Of a DNA stretch of 64,000 nucleotides, positions 22,341-35,050 are shown one piece after another. The stretch spans positions 21,785,792-21,849,791 of the forward strand of contig NC_072892.1 in assembly GCF_027943255.1 (NCBI RefSeq), given 5' to 3'. Position numbers and translations under genes: made by a program. The notes below the pieces were generated by a model, which was not told the DNA's origin, searched no databases, and saw only the letters and a list, made by a program, of their open reading frames with translations. Every line of letters begins with the position of its first letter. Position 1 is the stretch's first letter. Source of the stretch: Anastrepha obliqua (taxonomy: Eukaryota; Arthropoda; Insecta; Diptera; Tephritidae).

Positions 22341-24174
22341 GAGTCCATTCAGGCCGGTGTGAATATTTAACATCGGTGCGGGCCTAATGGCATAACCTCG
22401 CTGCTGTAGCTGTTTGATTAGGATTTTTTTGAAGACATGTTGGCAAAGGTTTAAGAAAAGTCTCTGTGGGCACCACGCGAATTATTTTCGAGAGCTCATC
22501 TTATGTAAACTAGCCTATTAAAATAGTGAGGTTAGGTTAGGTTGGTATGGTTGCCCAAGGAATGAGCACACTTGGACGAAGAAAAATGCGTTCGTCCTAT
22601 GTGGTACCATTATAAAGGAGGTGAGGTGAAAGAGGAAGACCGATGGGATGCAGGGAGAGGTGGTGCTGGGATTGTTAGGAGGTTGGGTTTAAAATGCAAC
22701 TCGTCTGCTAAACATTTTTAAAATTTGTCCTCTACCAAATATATGCGCTAATATTTCAAATTTTACTCCAATTATCTGTTACACAGACACCCGGACAGAC
22801 AAGCAATCATGGCTAATTCGATTATTTTCACTCTCTTGCTACTCTACCGCAAGCAAAGTAGTTAAAAAACACTCGTTTCTTAAAGAAAATTTCTCCTTGA
22901 TTGCCATTCACACACAAAATTGCTTCTTTCTAGGACTCACACCCTTTATTTCACTTTATTCCAATTGCCAAAGTCAACCGAACTAAGCAAGAAATCACGC
23001 AAGCGTAGTTATTTAACGGTTAAGTGCCCAAATAATAAAAAATACGTCTGGTTTAGTTTTATGACCCCAATGACGCCTACCAATAATACAAAAAAAAAAA
23101 AAAAACAAAATAACCACAACCACCATTGCATACTTTGCGGCTTTTATGCCTATTTTTATTGACGGCAGTGCCTTATTGGTGGTTTATTGTCGCCGCACAA
23201 ATAATATTTAACACATTTCCCGAAAGTTATATTTCCATTTATCAGCGCAAACGGAAATGAGCCAATTAGAAATAGAGGAACATAAAGGCAATAAAAAAGC
23301 GTCCTGAAATAAATTTGAATTGCACTTCAGGAAAATTTATGTGCAAAGAAAAAATGGTGATGCAAAAATAGAAGTAAAATATTAAAGCAGTAGGAAATGA
23401 GGAAATAGAAAGAAACAAAGAAAATTATATATAGGCATGTTCTGGAAATCATACAATTTGGTAGCGCTGCCATTTGCTAAATATTTTCGAATATTTGTAA
23501 AGAAATTTTTCAAACAAGAACAGCTAGAAACATATCATTTACATCATATTCAACAATTGAGTGCCTTTCTGTTAAGGTATCTCCAAAATAGGTTTCGTAA
23601 ATTACGCTGATTGCAAGTCATAAAACTTGCAGGATACGCCTGATAGATTTAGAGAAAACTGAATGTATCAAGAAATATGAATTTATGTAAAATAAATAAA
23701 TAAAGATAATTAATAGTAAAAATAAAAATTTAAGCTACTTTTCCATATATCGCACCCGATGAAGTTTTACAAAGCAAAGATATTTCAGTTAATACGATTA
23801 GTCATTATTTCAGTTTTTGTGGGGTGTTTAGTTCGCAGCGTAGGGATTCTTTTTTCTCGGAATTTGAACCTCATTTGCACAAAAAATTGTTTCGCTTCTA
23901 TTTTTGGAAATATTCTTCAATACAAGATACAGTTTCTTCCAATATATTGCCATCAATCTTCGGAAATCCTCAAAAACTTCTTCGGAGCAAATTTTAGATT
24001 TTTGGAGGGGACCCAGAAATCTCCAAAAATGTTTTTTTTTTTGTTTTATGGCAAAATTACCAAAATGTTAACCTACGCTCTGCGAAAATGTTGCATGCTT
24101 CATATGAGAAAATCAAGAGAAAAATTGTTCCCTTGCACAAAGTACTTGCAGTAAGCGCTATTATCAAAATGCCA
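22341..24174. other. Non-coding stretch
   Basis: At 22531-22545 a 'ggttaggttaggtt' run, read on the minus strand as AACCTAACCTAACC, may be the tail of a LINE of the type at 51563-53155. A poly-A stretch lies at 23090-23107. A 131-codon frame at 23759-24154 has no domain and sits in low-complexity sequence. Nothing else seen. Confidence 0.4.
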
Positions 24175-24300
24175 TCAAAACTTTCAACTTTTTATACAGA
24201 ATTAGAATTTTTTGACTAAGCAGTTTTATACCTCCATGGAGCTTCAGTATAACAAAGTTTCAAGTGATTAGAAAATCTCATTAAATGCTCAGAATGCTCA
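24175..24300 (+). repeat. Copy of the dispersed AT-rich motif
   Basis: Holds 'caactttttatacagaatta' at 24185 and 'aagcagttttatacc' at 24219-24233, the same pair of blocks seen at 53371-53503 and, inverted, at 56463-56515. Family unknown. Confidence 0.45.
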
Positions 24301-24964
24301 CACCGCTTCGAAAGCAACAGAGCTTCGCGTTTTCAAGCGAGTCTTTAAACTAAATCTTTGAGTTTTTGAAACTTAGTTCAAGTTTTTAAATGAATTTTTA
24401 CTAAAGACCACACGTGCTTCCTTACTACGGACCTGGGTCGAGGCAAACGTCTATACAAGAACACGAAAAAGATGCAACACCGCCTAAAAAGCTGAAGGCG
24501 CCTCAATCGGTAAGAAATTGTTTTCGTTTTTTGGGATTGAGAAGCCATCTTATTGATAGATTATAAATAAAGAGTTTTGAATCAGTTTTACGGCAAGACT
24601 ATCGTAGGCTAACCGAAGCTATAAGGGAACGCTGAAGAAGAAATTATACCAGAGTTGTGCTTATTTTGCACTTAATGCGATGACTGGGCTACACGAAACA
24701 CTTAGTGCATCCTTACTATGCCCAGGATTCAGTCTTTTAGAAAAAAAAAAAAATTTAAATATAAAAAAAACATTAAAATCAACATTTAAGAATTATTAGA
24801 TTACACACTTCAAGACTTAGTACAATCTACTTGTGACCAGTTTCAGTCTCTTCAGATTATTATTCAAAAAAAATAAAATTAAAAATATAAAAAAAGTTTA
24901 AAAAAAAATATTAAAAAATGAAAAAAAAAATTGTTCAATAAAAAACGATACATTATGTTATATT
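24301..24964. other. Non-coding AT-rich stretch
   Basis: Long A/T runs, notably 24739-24775 and 24865-24950. No coding or structural feature recognised. Confidence 0.45.
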
Positions 24965-25147
24965 ACTTGCACTGGATTGGAAACCGCAAGAGAGCAGAGG
25001 TCGCGGTTAACTAAAAAACACTTGGAGAAGGTCAATGTTGCGCGAACTAGCAGATGCCGACATCTCATGGGACGGTACAAAACCAACAGCACAGAACCGG
25101 GTACGATGGAAGAGTCTTGTGGAGGCCCTATGCTCCCGGGAGGAGTG
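24965..25147 (-). pseudogene. RTE-like LINE 3' terminal fragment
   Basis: Homologous over about 170 bases to 18540-18710 read in the same sense relative to the element: 'ctagttcgcgcaacattgac', 'cccatgagatgtcggcatct', and the terminal 'ggagcatagggcctccacaa'. It encodes the last conserved residues of the RTE-like C terminus in broken frames. No upstream portion is present. Confidence 0.6.
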
Positions 25148-25639
25148 AACAAGGAAAAAAATGATATTATTAAATACCTAATACAATCTACTTCTGCCCA
25201 GATTTAAACTCAGTAGATTATTGTTTTTTTTTAGAACTTAAAAAAAAAACTTAAATTAAATTAAATAAATATTTGTAACCAAAATTTAATATTTTCTTGA
25301 GATATACAATAAAGGCAAGAAATATAATCATCTGAAATAAGTGGATTCTTCTTAAATGTAGTGCAAACGGGATTAAATGAACTGAATTGCTCGAACGAGT
25401 GGACACCAACTTTCTTTCATTGAGTACTCAGCAGAGTGAATATTTAATTTCGTTTGTACTGAGCAGAGCGTACAAACATTAATAATTTCATGAAAAACAA
25501 ATAATAATGCCATCAGAAGTTAATATAGTAAATTGTTTGACGAGGCTATTGAGTGAGCCGAAGAAAACACGAGCTTCTGATAATTTGGAAAATGAAGCTG
25601 TAAGGAAGTGCCTTTAAGGAAAATAAAAAACCAAAGTAA
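25148..25639. other. Non-coding AT-rich stretch
   Basis: No recognisable gene or repeat unit. Confidence 0.4.
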
Positions 25640-26150
25640 AATTAAAAGCTTTTTTGGAAAAATTTTATAAAAATACTTGAATTGCATATCGTATTATATT
25701 TTAAATAAAATCTATAACAAATTTTGAAAAAAATATTCTTAAAATTTTATAAAAATATTTGCATTAAATATCATATTCTATTTTAAATAAGATCTAAAAA
25801 AATTAAAAAAAAATATTGGAAACATTTTATAAAAATATTTTAAATAAGATCTATAGAAAGTTTTGAACAAAATATTGGAAAAATTTTATAAAAATATTTG
25901 AATTAAATATGATATTATATTTTAAATAAAATCTATAAAAATATAAAAAGAAATTATTGAAAAAATTTTATAAAAATATTTTAAATAAGATCCTTACAAA
26001 TTTTTGAAAAAAAAAAATTATGAAAACATTTTACATAAATATGATATTATTTTTTAAATAAGATCTATAAAAATATTCGAAAAAAATTATAAAAACATTT
26101 GAATTAAATATGATATTATATTTGAAATAAAATCTATAAAATTATAAAAA
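25640..26150. repeat. AT-rich tandem array, about 60-95 bp units
   Basis: At least six degenerate units, each with 'ttttataaaaatattt', then in the longer units 'gaattaaatatgatattata', then 'ttttaaataaratctata' and an A-run. Short units lack the middle block. No coding content. It runs directly up to the Helentron 5' end. Confidence 0.7.
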
Positions 26151-26153
26151 AAA

Positions 26154-28720
26154 AGATATCTATATTTATATATAAAAAGAAGTTACATTTCCTTGGTAAT
26201 CTTATAACTCAAGAACCGCCGAACCGATTAACACAAAAATTTCAGAGTTCTTTTCTATCTTTGAGCAGGTGGTTTGTGTGAAGTTTGATTGAAATCGGTG
26301 CAGCCGTTCCTGAGTTATGACATTTTATGTGAGTAATGGTTTCCTCTCATACGAAATGCCTGTATGGGAAAAACAACAACAAATACACAGCCGCTTTTGA
26401 GCGTTTCTGTTGTACTGTTGTGGTTGTAAGTGTATTATGTTAAATTCAGATCCGTTATCTACATATATTTCTCGAACTATACAGATTGAAGGTCAAATAT
26501 ACCATAGAGCTGGATCTTTGCTACCATTCCCAGATGGTGATCATCAATTTTTGCAAATATATTTTATTGGTGATGAGAATCGTGAATTAGATCAGCGCTG
26601 TGCAATTTCGACGAATACGAGAAGATCAATCGTGAATGAATTGCAAACAATGTTCCATCAACACAATGAATTGGTGAAATTGGCACCCACCGATAGCCAC
26701 AAAATCATAATAAAAGCCGATAAAACACCAATTGGGGAGCACGCCAGACGATTCAATGTACCAACGATTGATGAAGTAGCCATTGTTGTGGTTGATGAAC
26801 AGTTTCGGCCACGAGATATTGTTTTGTATCGTAGAAATGAGAAATTACAACGTATTTCAGAACTGTTATGATGCATTGCAATATCGAATTGCAAGTCATT
26901 TTGGACGAAAATGTAATAAAAAATTGAATGCTCCAGGAGGAACTGGAAAAACATTTTTAACTTTATTTATTTTAGCATAATTTATTTAGCGTAAAAAATT
27001 GAAATGGAAATTAGAGAATCAAAGTTTAATTACAAGTTTTTATCGGCTCTTTCACCTTACCTGTATATAGGCGACCACCACAATCAAATTTTAAAAAAGT
27101 ACAGAAAAGGCTATTGTGACATCTTTAGAAAGTATGTTGAATGAAAAAAATCAACTAATTCAACTGTTTAAACATTTTACGAGTTCTATAAAGAAAACTT
27201 AATATGAAAAATTTCTTGCGATATAAAAAAACATTTTATGGTGGTGCGAAGCCCATTGGGAAATGCTAGTTACAATATAAAATCTTTATATGTAAAAATG
27301 AATGTTTGTCTGTATGTCATCGATGAACTGAAAAACTACTGGACCGATTATTATAAAAATTGGCATATATATGTATTTTTCCACGGAGAAGGTTTGTAGA
27401 ATATGCTCATTGCTGCCACTTGCCACCAGGTGGCGCTGCAGAGTAGCAACTTCTGCCCCGTTCAGCCGATTGTCATGAAAATCAGTATGACCATGTATTT
27501 TTACACAGAGGAAACGACTATGACATGTTCATAGATGTGTGAATATCTCACAAGAAAGCATTGGAAGCGCTTGATCGTACACTGCGAGATTTGAGAGGAA
27601 ACAGACGGATCTTCGGTGGCGCATTAATTTTATTGTCTGGTGATTTTCGACGAACACTACCCATTATACCACGTTCAACGCCCGCTGATGAACTTAATGC
27701 ATGTCTGAAATCAACAGTTCTAGGGCGTCGATTACAAAAATTGACTTTGAAAACTAACATGCGTGTATAACTACAACGGAATGCATCGGCTGGAAATTTT
27801 GCAAATCAATTATTGGATATTGAAAATGCGCGAAAGGAAATTTATGAATCTGGACAATGTATCACCCTGTCAGCAAACTTCTGTAGGATCACAGAAAGCA
27901 TCGACGAATTGGTGCAAAAAGTTTTCTCAAACATTGCACAAAACTACGAAAACCATCAGTCGCTCAGAACGCGTGCTATATTAGCAGCCAAACACATAGA
28001 TGTCAATACCAACTTCACCATTCAGCATGGAATACCCAGTGAAAAGGCAAAATATAAGTCCATCGGCACTGTGGAGAATCAAGACGAGTTTGTCAACTAT
28101 CCAACTGAATTCTTGAATTCGCTTGATTTGCCAGGCATGCCGTCGCATTACATTGAAAATTGGCGTACCCATCATTCGTCTTTGAAACATAAAGCCACCA
28201 CGACTTTGCAACGGAACCAGACTCTCAGTCAAGAAAATGATGAATAATGTTATCGAAGCAACAATTTTGTCTGGAAAATGTAAAGGTGAAAACGTACTGT
28301 TGCCACCTATCCTAATGATCCCGACAGATATGCCATTCGAATTCAAACGTTTACAGTTCCCGGTGCGACTCGCTTTCGCAATGACTATTAGCAAAGCAGA
28401 ACAACCGTTACAAGCGTGGGGATTAAATTAGGAGAATCCATGCTTCTCACATGGACAGCTCTATGTATGTGGCTTGCTCACGTGTCGGAAAACCTTCTGA
28501 TTAATTCGTCTACGCACCAGATGGAAAAACAAGGAATATTGTGTATCCCACAGCACTTCAATAAACATCGAATTGAAACTAAACTTTGTAATGCCACATT
28601 TTTTTCCAAATAAATCAAATCAATGAAATGGTTTAGAATGAATTGAATATTTGTGTACTTATGTTATTTTTCTTAAATTTATTTTAGTTGTTGGCGTAGC
28701 AACCGCCGCGTACAGCTAGT
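26154..28720 (+). mobile_element. Decayed Helitron2/Helentron-type element
   Basis: The left boundary is suggested by 'tatctatatttatatataaa' followed by the conserved-looking leader 'aaccgccgaaccgatt'. The right end is 'gcgtacagctagt' at 28708-28720, the type of terminus (ending CTAGT after a GC-rich palindromic stretch) I associate with Helentrons. Between them lie pieces of the Helitron Rep-helicase gene (see next entry). Between about 26985 and 27547 the element carries unrelated sequence. That includes another 'aatgctagt' end at 27268-27276 directly followed by 'aaatctttatatgtaaaaat', which looks like the junction of a second, non-autonomous Helentron. Exact ends are inferred, not proven. 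Confidence 0.65.
26460..28600 (+). pseudogene. Helitron protein remnant with PIF1-like helicase
   Basis: First segment (26490-26871): IEGQIYHRAGSLLPFPDGDH, FLQIYFIGDENRELDQRCAI, ELQTMFHQHNELVKL, KTPIGEHARRFNVPTIDEVA, IVLYRRNEKLQRISE, the region before the helicase in arthropod Helitrons. A +1 shift leads to CYDALQYRI and, after a large deletion, NAPGGTGKTFL (Walker A). After an insertion of about 570 bp the helicase resumes: ALEALDRTLRDLRGNRRIFG, LLSGDFRRTLPIIPRSTPAD (motif III type), TLKTNMRV, then SANFCRITESIDELVQKVFS, NYPTEFLNSLDLPGMPSH, IPTDMPFEFKRLQFPVRLAF, AMTISKA and CFSHGQLYV. The canonical KAQGQ is degenerate (KAEQPL). Several stops and shifts; not functional. Confidence 0.85.
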
Positions 28721-28805
28721 ATTTTATATAAATGTGATATTATAAAATGTATTCATTTGATTAGTGAACTTGTTTGCCTTTAAATTCCTGATGGTAGTTT
28801 TACAT
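28721..28805. other. Spacer between Helentron end and hairpin
   Basis: AT-rich, 85 bp, no feature. Confidence 0.3.
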
Positions 28806-28906
28806 CACATAAAAGTTAACACAAATTTTGAGAATTTCATTAAACTGGAATTTACTCTTCATTCCAGTTTAATGAAATTCTCAAAATTTGTGTTAACTTT
28901 TATGTG
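28806..28906. repeat. Perfect 46-bp inverted repeat with 9-nt loop
   Basis: Left arm 28806-28851 starts CACATAAAAGTTAACACAAA and ends TTAAACTGGAAT. Right arm 28861-28906 is its exact reverse complement. I compared all 46 positions and saw no mismatch. The loop is 'ttactcttc'. The transcript of either strand would form one uninterrupted stem. Confidence 0.95.
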
Positions 28907-29244
28907 CAGTAAAAAGTAAGTAATCTAAAGCAAATATTATCGAGGAATACAAAACCAAAAACAAAATCAAGGAATACAAAAACACAAATAAAAATAAAAA
29001 TAAGAAAAGTCTGGCTCGAATGAGAAGGAGATTTCTAAAGCTGTAAATGTGCTACAAGATTTCTAATGCTCAACAAGGTTTCGTATGTACGGTAAACTCG
29101 ACTTTTACTTAAACATCTTTACTTTTACTATTTTTCCAGCTTATTCCAGCTTATTGAGTGTGTTTTTAAAAGTTTGAACTAAGAATACAAAGTACAATAC
29201 AAGAATTATTGTTGGAATGCATTTTTTGACGTTACCTTGCTTGA
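28907..29244. other. Non-coding AT-rich stretch
   Basis: Nothing recognised between the hairpin and the pentanucleotide array. Confidence 0.4.
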
Positions 29245-29250
29245 ACTGCA

Positions 29251-29660
29251 TGTTATGTTATGTTATGTTATATTATGTTATATTATGTTATGTTATGTTA
29301 TGTTATGTTATGTTATGTTATGTTATGTTATGTTATGTTATGTTATGTTATGTTATGTTATGTTATGTTATGTTATGTTATGTTATGTTATGTTATGTTA
29401 TGTTATGTTATGTTATGTTATGTTATGTTATGTTATGTTATGTTATGTTATGTTATGTTATGTTATGTTATGTTATGTTATGTTATGTTATGTTATGTTA
29501 TGTTATGTTATGTTATGTTATGTTATGTTATGTTATGTTATGTTATGTTATGTTATGTTATGTTATGTTATGTTATGTTATGTTATGTTATGTTATGTTA
29601 TGTTATGTTATGTTATGTTATGTTATGTTATGTTATGTTATGTTATGTTATGTTATGTTA
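29251..29660. repeat. (TGTTA)n pentanucleotide array, 82 units
   Basis: 410 bp of the unit TGTTA, interrupted only by TATTA at 29271-29275 and 29281-29285, then fading into variant units to about 29690. All three plus-strand frames stay open across it because 15 bp give no stop, so long MLCYV-type translations here are artefacts. Confidence 0.98.
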
Positions 29661-29690
29661 ATTTATTTTATGTTGTGTTATGTTACGTTG

Positions 29691-31879
29691 CGCCGTCTTA
29701 TTGGGACCAAATGTCGTGGATGTTTAGCTAAATCACTTTTGGAGACAAAACTTCAGTCCGTATGGCTCGATTTACTGCCTCATTTCGAAAGAAATATGGG
29801 CCGAAGATGCCGCCAGTGCTCTATAAACTTCGCAACCGATTTCCGTTTTTTTTTGTTTAAGTAAATTTCCCCAATATGGAAACATTGTTCTGGTGTTAAG
29901 CGTTTTATCATTACTTACCAAACTTTACTGAACAGAAATTTCAACACAGTTTTCCATTCTCATCAATATCGATAGTTTTCAGCTAAAAAGAACACCCGAT
30001 ATATTTGCCTCTTTAACACAAAGAGGAAACAGTGTTAGAAGTTTAGCAAAAGCTGAAGTGACGGAGATTGACGGCTGGCAAAGCAATGGTAGACGGCTGA
30101 GGTTTAAAATTAAAAAAAATCTTAATATTTCAATCGAACTAAAGAATCCACAGATCACAACGTCTTATGTGTCGTGTCTAAATTGAGATTACTTTTCTCA
30201 ATATAGCAAAGTTGAACATCAATCACTCTGCCTAGAATCAGCACATATGAGATAGAGTGTGTGGATGTACGTGTGCGTGTATGTGAGAGGCTGCGAAGCT
30301 AATTCTAAAAACCGTTTTCAAAATGCCAACTTTAAGCTCTTAAAAAACAAAAAACAAAAAAAAAGCCAAATATTTGATATGAAAAAGAACACAAAGGCAT
30401 ACAAAAGCAAATGTGCTTGAAAAAAAATGTGTGAGTTTGCTTGCTTGTGTGAGCTTTATCTCCAACCAATACCAATGCGTTGTGAGCATTCAACCGCAAT
30501 TGGAGAACCGCAAGCAAAACGTAACCTCTTTTGTAGCCATGCTTTCTGTCAATATCTGTTTGACTGGTTGCCAATCTAGAATTTTTTGTTTCAAAGGCAG
30601 CGAATTATATTTGCATGTTCCCAGCTGTATGTGCAAACCGTGTGGGCGTGCATGTGTGCGTGGCTGTGCTTTTGGTTAATGCTCTGTCCGGGAATGTAGA
30701 AGCATTCAAGCACATACAAAACCAGAAAGGCCACAAAACAGCTGTCATACACACAAACAGACGCACGCATGCATTTGCATGAGATTACACATACACACAC
30801 CCACAAAATCCCGGACATTAGCCAAGCAGTGGTCCACTCAAGCACTCACGCCGCCCATCAGTTATGCAGTTAGACAGCTGAGCGGGTTTTAGGTAGCAGC
30901 ACAGACAAAGTGGCAGACGCCCTCAGACGACGGCATGAGCGTAGCCACAATCAAAGCATGCACACATGCACACACACGTAAGCTTATTTGAGCGCTTTCA
31001 CGTGTGTTTTCCCATTTACGTTGTATATACATAAAGACATAGAAACATATGTTTCCTTCCTTTTTGGCTCGTTTCGTCTCGTCCCGGCTGGCTTCCTTCC
31101 GTTCTTCCTTCCTTCTCTTTGCCTTCAATCGGTTATCTTTGTAGCAACATTCAATTTCCACTTCGGCCACTCAGTGCTGCTGTCACTTCACATCAATAAT
31201 TGATGAACAATTTTGTAAATATTTAAACTCTTTACCTTTTTGCCAGTTTTTATTTATTTTATTTTTTTTATTTTCTGTTTTTGTTTGCCATTTTCTGTAA
31301 CATACGCATCACTTCCTTCGTATTTTATGTGATTTTTTCATTTCTTGTATGGCTTGGGCTTAAGGATAAACGTATGTGGTCATATGCAGGAATATATTAT
31401 ATTTTATATATTTGCATTTACAGTTGGTACTGTAAAGGCACACTTCACTCAATCAATCAATAATACTTTGGCTAAAAGCTTATAAAAATATTTCTTTACA
31501 GATTCCTCTTCGCATGCAAATATTTACATAAGAGCCTGCCAAATACTTGAAACATTTTTATTTGTGCCATTGGAGAAATCCATAAATTAAGTAAAAATAC
31601 AATTAGAACTGGAAATTGGGAAATAAAAATTTTGCAAAATTAAAAGTATCGAAATACCTAAGCTTAGTAAAGAGAAGAATTTAAACTTCGGAAATCTCTA
31701 AACACATGAAAAAAAGTTAATTAAAATGGATTAAAGAAAAATACATATTATTATTTACGTTTTCAATAAAAGCAAAAGCTCCTTAAAGAAAGCCATGCAC
31801 TGCGACTATTTTGGCAATCAAATATTTAATATCCAACCATCATGAACGCAGTCTGCTACAAGTCACCGATAGATCAGTC
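29691..31879. other. Non-coding stretch
   Basis: GT/CA-rich and T-rich sequence with no supported gene. Frames of 60-95 codons on both strands near 30330-31200 overlap and show no domain. Confidence 0.45.
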
Positions 31880-32430
31880 CATCTGATTCATCAAAGACAC
31901 TAATTTTCAAAGCACCCTGAGTAAAAGTGTAAAAGCACTCTGTAAAAACCTGAATCCTATAGAAATTTCTACAGTAACGTCGAAGAAATTGGGGAAACAG
32001 CGAGACTCTGTGAGGTCCTTCATCTAGACCGCTCAGTAAGGGTGGATTCCATTTGAAAACCTAATGGTTCATACACCATTTCCAAATCGGAAAGGTTTAA
32101 TGCTTTACTCGAAGAAACCCATTTTCCGGGTAGTAGAACTCTCTCTGAAGTAGAGAGTGGCTTGAACAATAACGGTAGCAACGGTGGAACCTCTAAGTAC
32201 AGCTAGTATATTGCTAGTTGGATAGTGACAAAAGAACCGATAAGGTTTGCCTTGTCTTCCTTTAAGAACTTTAAGTCCCCTGGACCTGACAGAATATATC
32301 CAGCAATGCTTAAAAATGGAGGAGACAGGCTGATTGAGGCCCTGAAAAGGATCTTCACAGCCTGTCTTGCATTTGGTTATATACCATCCCAATGGTGACG
32401 CGTAAGTGTAGTATTTATTCCGAAACCACT
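31880..32430 (+). pseudogene. LINE reverse-transcriptase N-terminal fragment
   Basis: Plus strand, two frames: LLEETHFPGSRTLSEVE, then RFALSSFKNFKSPGPDRIYP, AMLKNGGDRLIEALKRIFTA and CLAFGYIPSQW*RVSVVFIPK. This is the segment leading into the reverse transcriptase (K.PGPDGI.P..L, then IP..W....V.FIPK) of RNase H-type LINEs. The TGA after QW and frame changes show decay. Homology ends at FIPKP near 32425; the rest of the reverse transcriptase is missing. Confidence 0.8.
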
Positions 32431-35050
32431 TTAAAGCTCAATTTCCGAGTAATGCAGCCATTCCACGCACACTTCGAAACTATAATTCACTATCCAATTT
32501 CAGTCTGCTTTACTTCGCTTTAAGTAAATCTAATTTTGCAAAAAATGTTAAACTTACTTGCTTAGTATATATATATATATATTTTTCCCCCTGTAGTTCC
32601 TAGAGGCAGCATACGGCCTCCTTGCTTAAGGAGGGAGCCTGGTTTATATGGTCTAAAAATTGCATCCCTTTGCGATTTTTTTTTTTTAAGGAAAAAATTA
32701 ATTTAGCACTGCAAAGTTTTTTCTATCTTTTAATGAACATTTAAAAAGTATAAAAATTTTTTGTACTGGTTAAAATAAGATGAAAAAAATGTTTAACATA
32801 GAAATTAGTAGAGCGCTGCAACGCTGGAGTTTCCAACTGGCGTACAAGATACAGCTCGTAATTATTGACTAAAGCAAAAAATTCAAATGGATTTCTAATT
32901 ATCATGATTTTTTATTCTAGATGAACTAAGCAAACTGAGAGAAATTTCAAAATTTCAACTTTTTGGAGGTTTTAAATAAAAAAATGCCTTTCTATAAAAA
33001 AAAAATTCACTTCAACTTGGTATAAAAATCCTGAAAATTTTTTTTTAATCTATTTTGTTAGTTCAAATAGAAGAGAATTTAATACTGAAGGGAACAAGCT
33101 ATGATTCATTCAAAAGGTTCATTAGTTTTTTTTTTCATTCATACGATTTGAATATTGGATTAATCAGGTCTTTGTTACAGAACAAATTATATTTTAATAA
33201 AAACAATGAAATTAAAAAGAAATGTATAATAAATAGTCCACATTTTTGTTTATTTCAATAACTATTACTTAATCAGTCCTGCTTACAAAAGTAGTCAAGA
33301 AACTTAGTTACATCATCCTCGGTTGCTGGCAATGGAAAATGTTTACCTAAAAAAGAGGCGGTTGATATTCGTTCTACTATTAATGTCGTGGAAAAGTTGC
33401 ATAGCCCGCAGACAAACATTGAGTTTGAAATATATGGTATTCCTTTTAATTACATAAATATTTACATACAAATTTTAAGTTGAAATAATTTTGAAACCAA
33501 TAATACCAAATGTATTTGTCGATACGTTAATCTGAATACATTTGATTCGTGTGAAAACACACATGCGCAACAACACTAATACACCCACACTGCCTATTCC
33601 AATTGTGGTTTACCCTTCCAGCCATTTGCAAATTCGAAAGCCTGTGGCCGTCGAATTCTTCAACACACGCCGAAATCAACTTAATCGAAAATGTCCATGT
33701 CCAGCAAATATGCGAGTGCCGCCCTATCGCAATGGGAACAACAAAAAGAACTGCTGTGTGTCGCAAGAAATAACAACTGTTGCTATAACAAACGTTGCCA
33801 TATAAACGCGTGAAAAGGCCAATAGCAACGAAATTGCCAGCAACAGGAAACATTGTGAGTAGCAAAATGTCATTCAGATGAGTTTTCAATTAAATGCGGA
33901 ACGCCAGTTGGAGGAGTGCAGCGCCAACTGACTGGAGTGGCAGGTGGACAAAAATGGTTCAAAAGCTGACGGGAAGTTAGTCAAGAGTATCGCTCACCAA
34001 TAAAGCTCCTTACCTTCAACCTGACTGCTCGCCATTGTTGTGCTGCACATTGCCAACACCGCCACCAACACCACCACCGCTAAATGCCATGGATTGCGTC
34101 CGTTCAGATGTACTTTCATTCAAACAATCCGACTAAATGATGTGGCTTCGCATTGAGTGAAAGGGGAAATATCAAATGAAAATGGTGAGGAAATGGTCAA
34201 GCTGGCGAGTGGTATTTGTTGAAACTCCAAATTAAATGGACTGCAGGTAAGTAAAGTATACATGAAACACATACACATGTAAAGTATACACACACCCACA
34301 CGTTGGCGCTTGTGCCATGAGCAAGTCAGTTGGCTGGTCAACGCAAAATTGAGCTCAGTATGTGGGTGAGTATGTGTGAGTGAGTGAGTGGCATAATCAA
34401 ATTGCATTCAGTGCAAACAAAATCCAGAGGAAATTAAATTCTTATCGAATTTCACATGTGTATGTGATGAATTTTGAAAAGCCATGACAGTTAAGTTGAC
34501 CACCAAGCGATGGCTACGCGGAAAGGGCGTAACTGTTGGTAATTCAATTCGACTCCTCAATGCGGTCTGCACTCGAACAGCTCAATGGATCACACAAAGT
34601 TGATTTTAATTTGAAATGTAATCAAATATTGACCTTCGAGACATATTGTGCAAATGTCATGGCATAAATATTATGCAAATGTGTGTGCATAGTTTTAAAA
34701 TTTTGCAAATTTTGCAAATTTTGCCATTCTCAAATTTCATTTGCAAGTCATTGGTAAATTCTAACTAAATTATATTTGGATAATAGAAAGCGTTGGGAGT
34801 TGAGTTTGTGCTAAGCAATTGGAATGTAAGCAATTAGTACTCGTAGTGCCGCGCCTGAAGGTATGCAAGAAGGTAAAAGTGAAAGTATTCGCTGGGATTT
34901 CGGAATTCAACAATTGCGATTAATATGTAAGCCATAATTAAACATAAATTTGGAAGCAAGATAAAGAAAAAAACGTAATAATATTATATAAGAGAGAACT
35001 ATAATTTAAATGAATACTAACCACTGCCTGTCTCACTTTCATCAAAAATA
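32431..35050. other. Non-coding stretch
   Basis: AT-rich with an (AT)n tract at 32565-32582 and CA/GT-rich parts near 34260-34390. No coding signal with a domain on either strand. Confidence 0.45.

Noticed and set aside
23759..24154. 131-codon plus frame starting MKFYKAKIF
   Set aside because: Sits in AT-rich repeat-like sequence and has no domain; its end adjoins a dispersed-repeat copy.
28806..28906. Hairpin as a microRNA gene
   Set aside because: A perfect 46-bp stem without bulges is unlike typical miRNA precursors. Kept as an inverted repeat of unknown origin.
29217..29864. Long open frames (up to 215 codons) with a repeating MLCYV translation
   Set aside because: They are the translation of the pentanucleotide array in all frames; not a gene.
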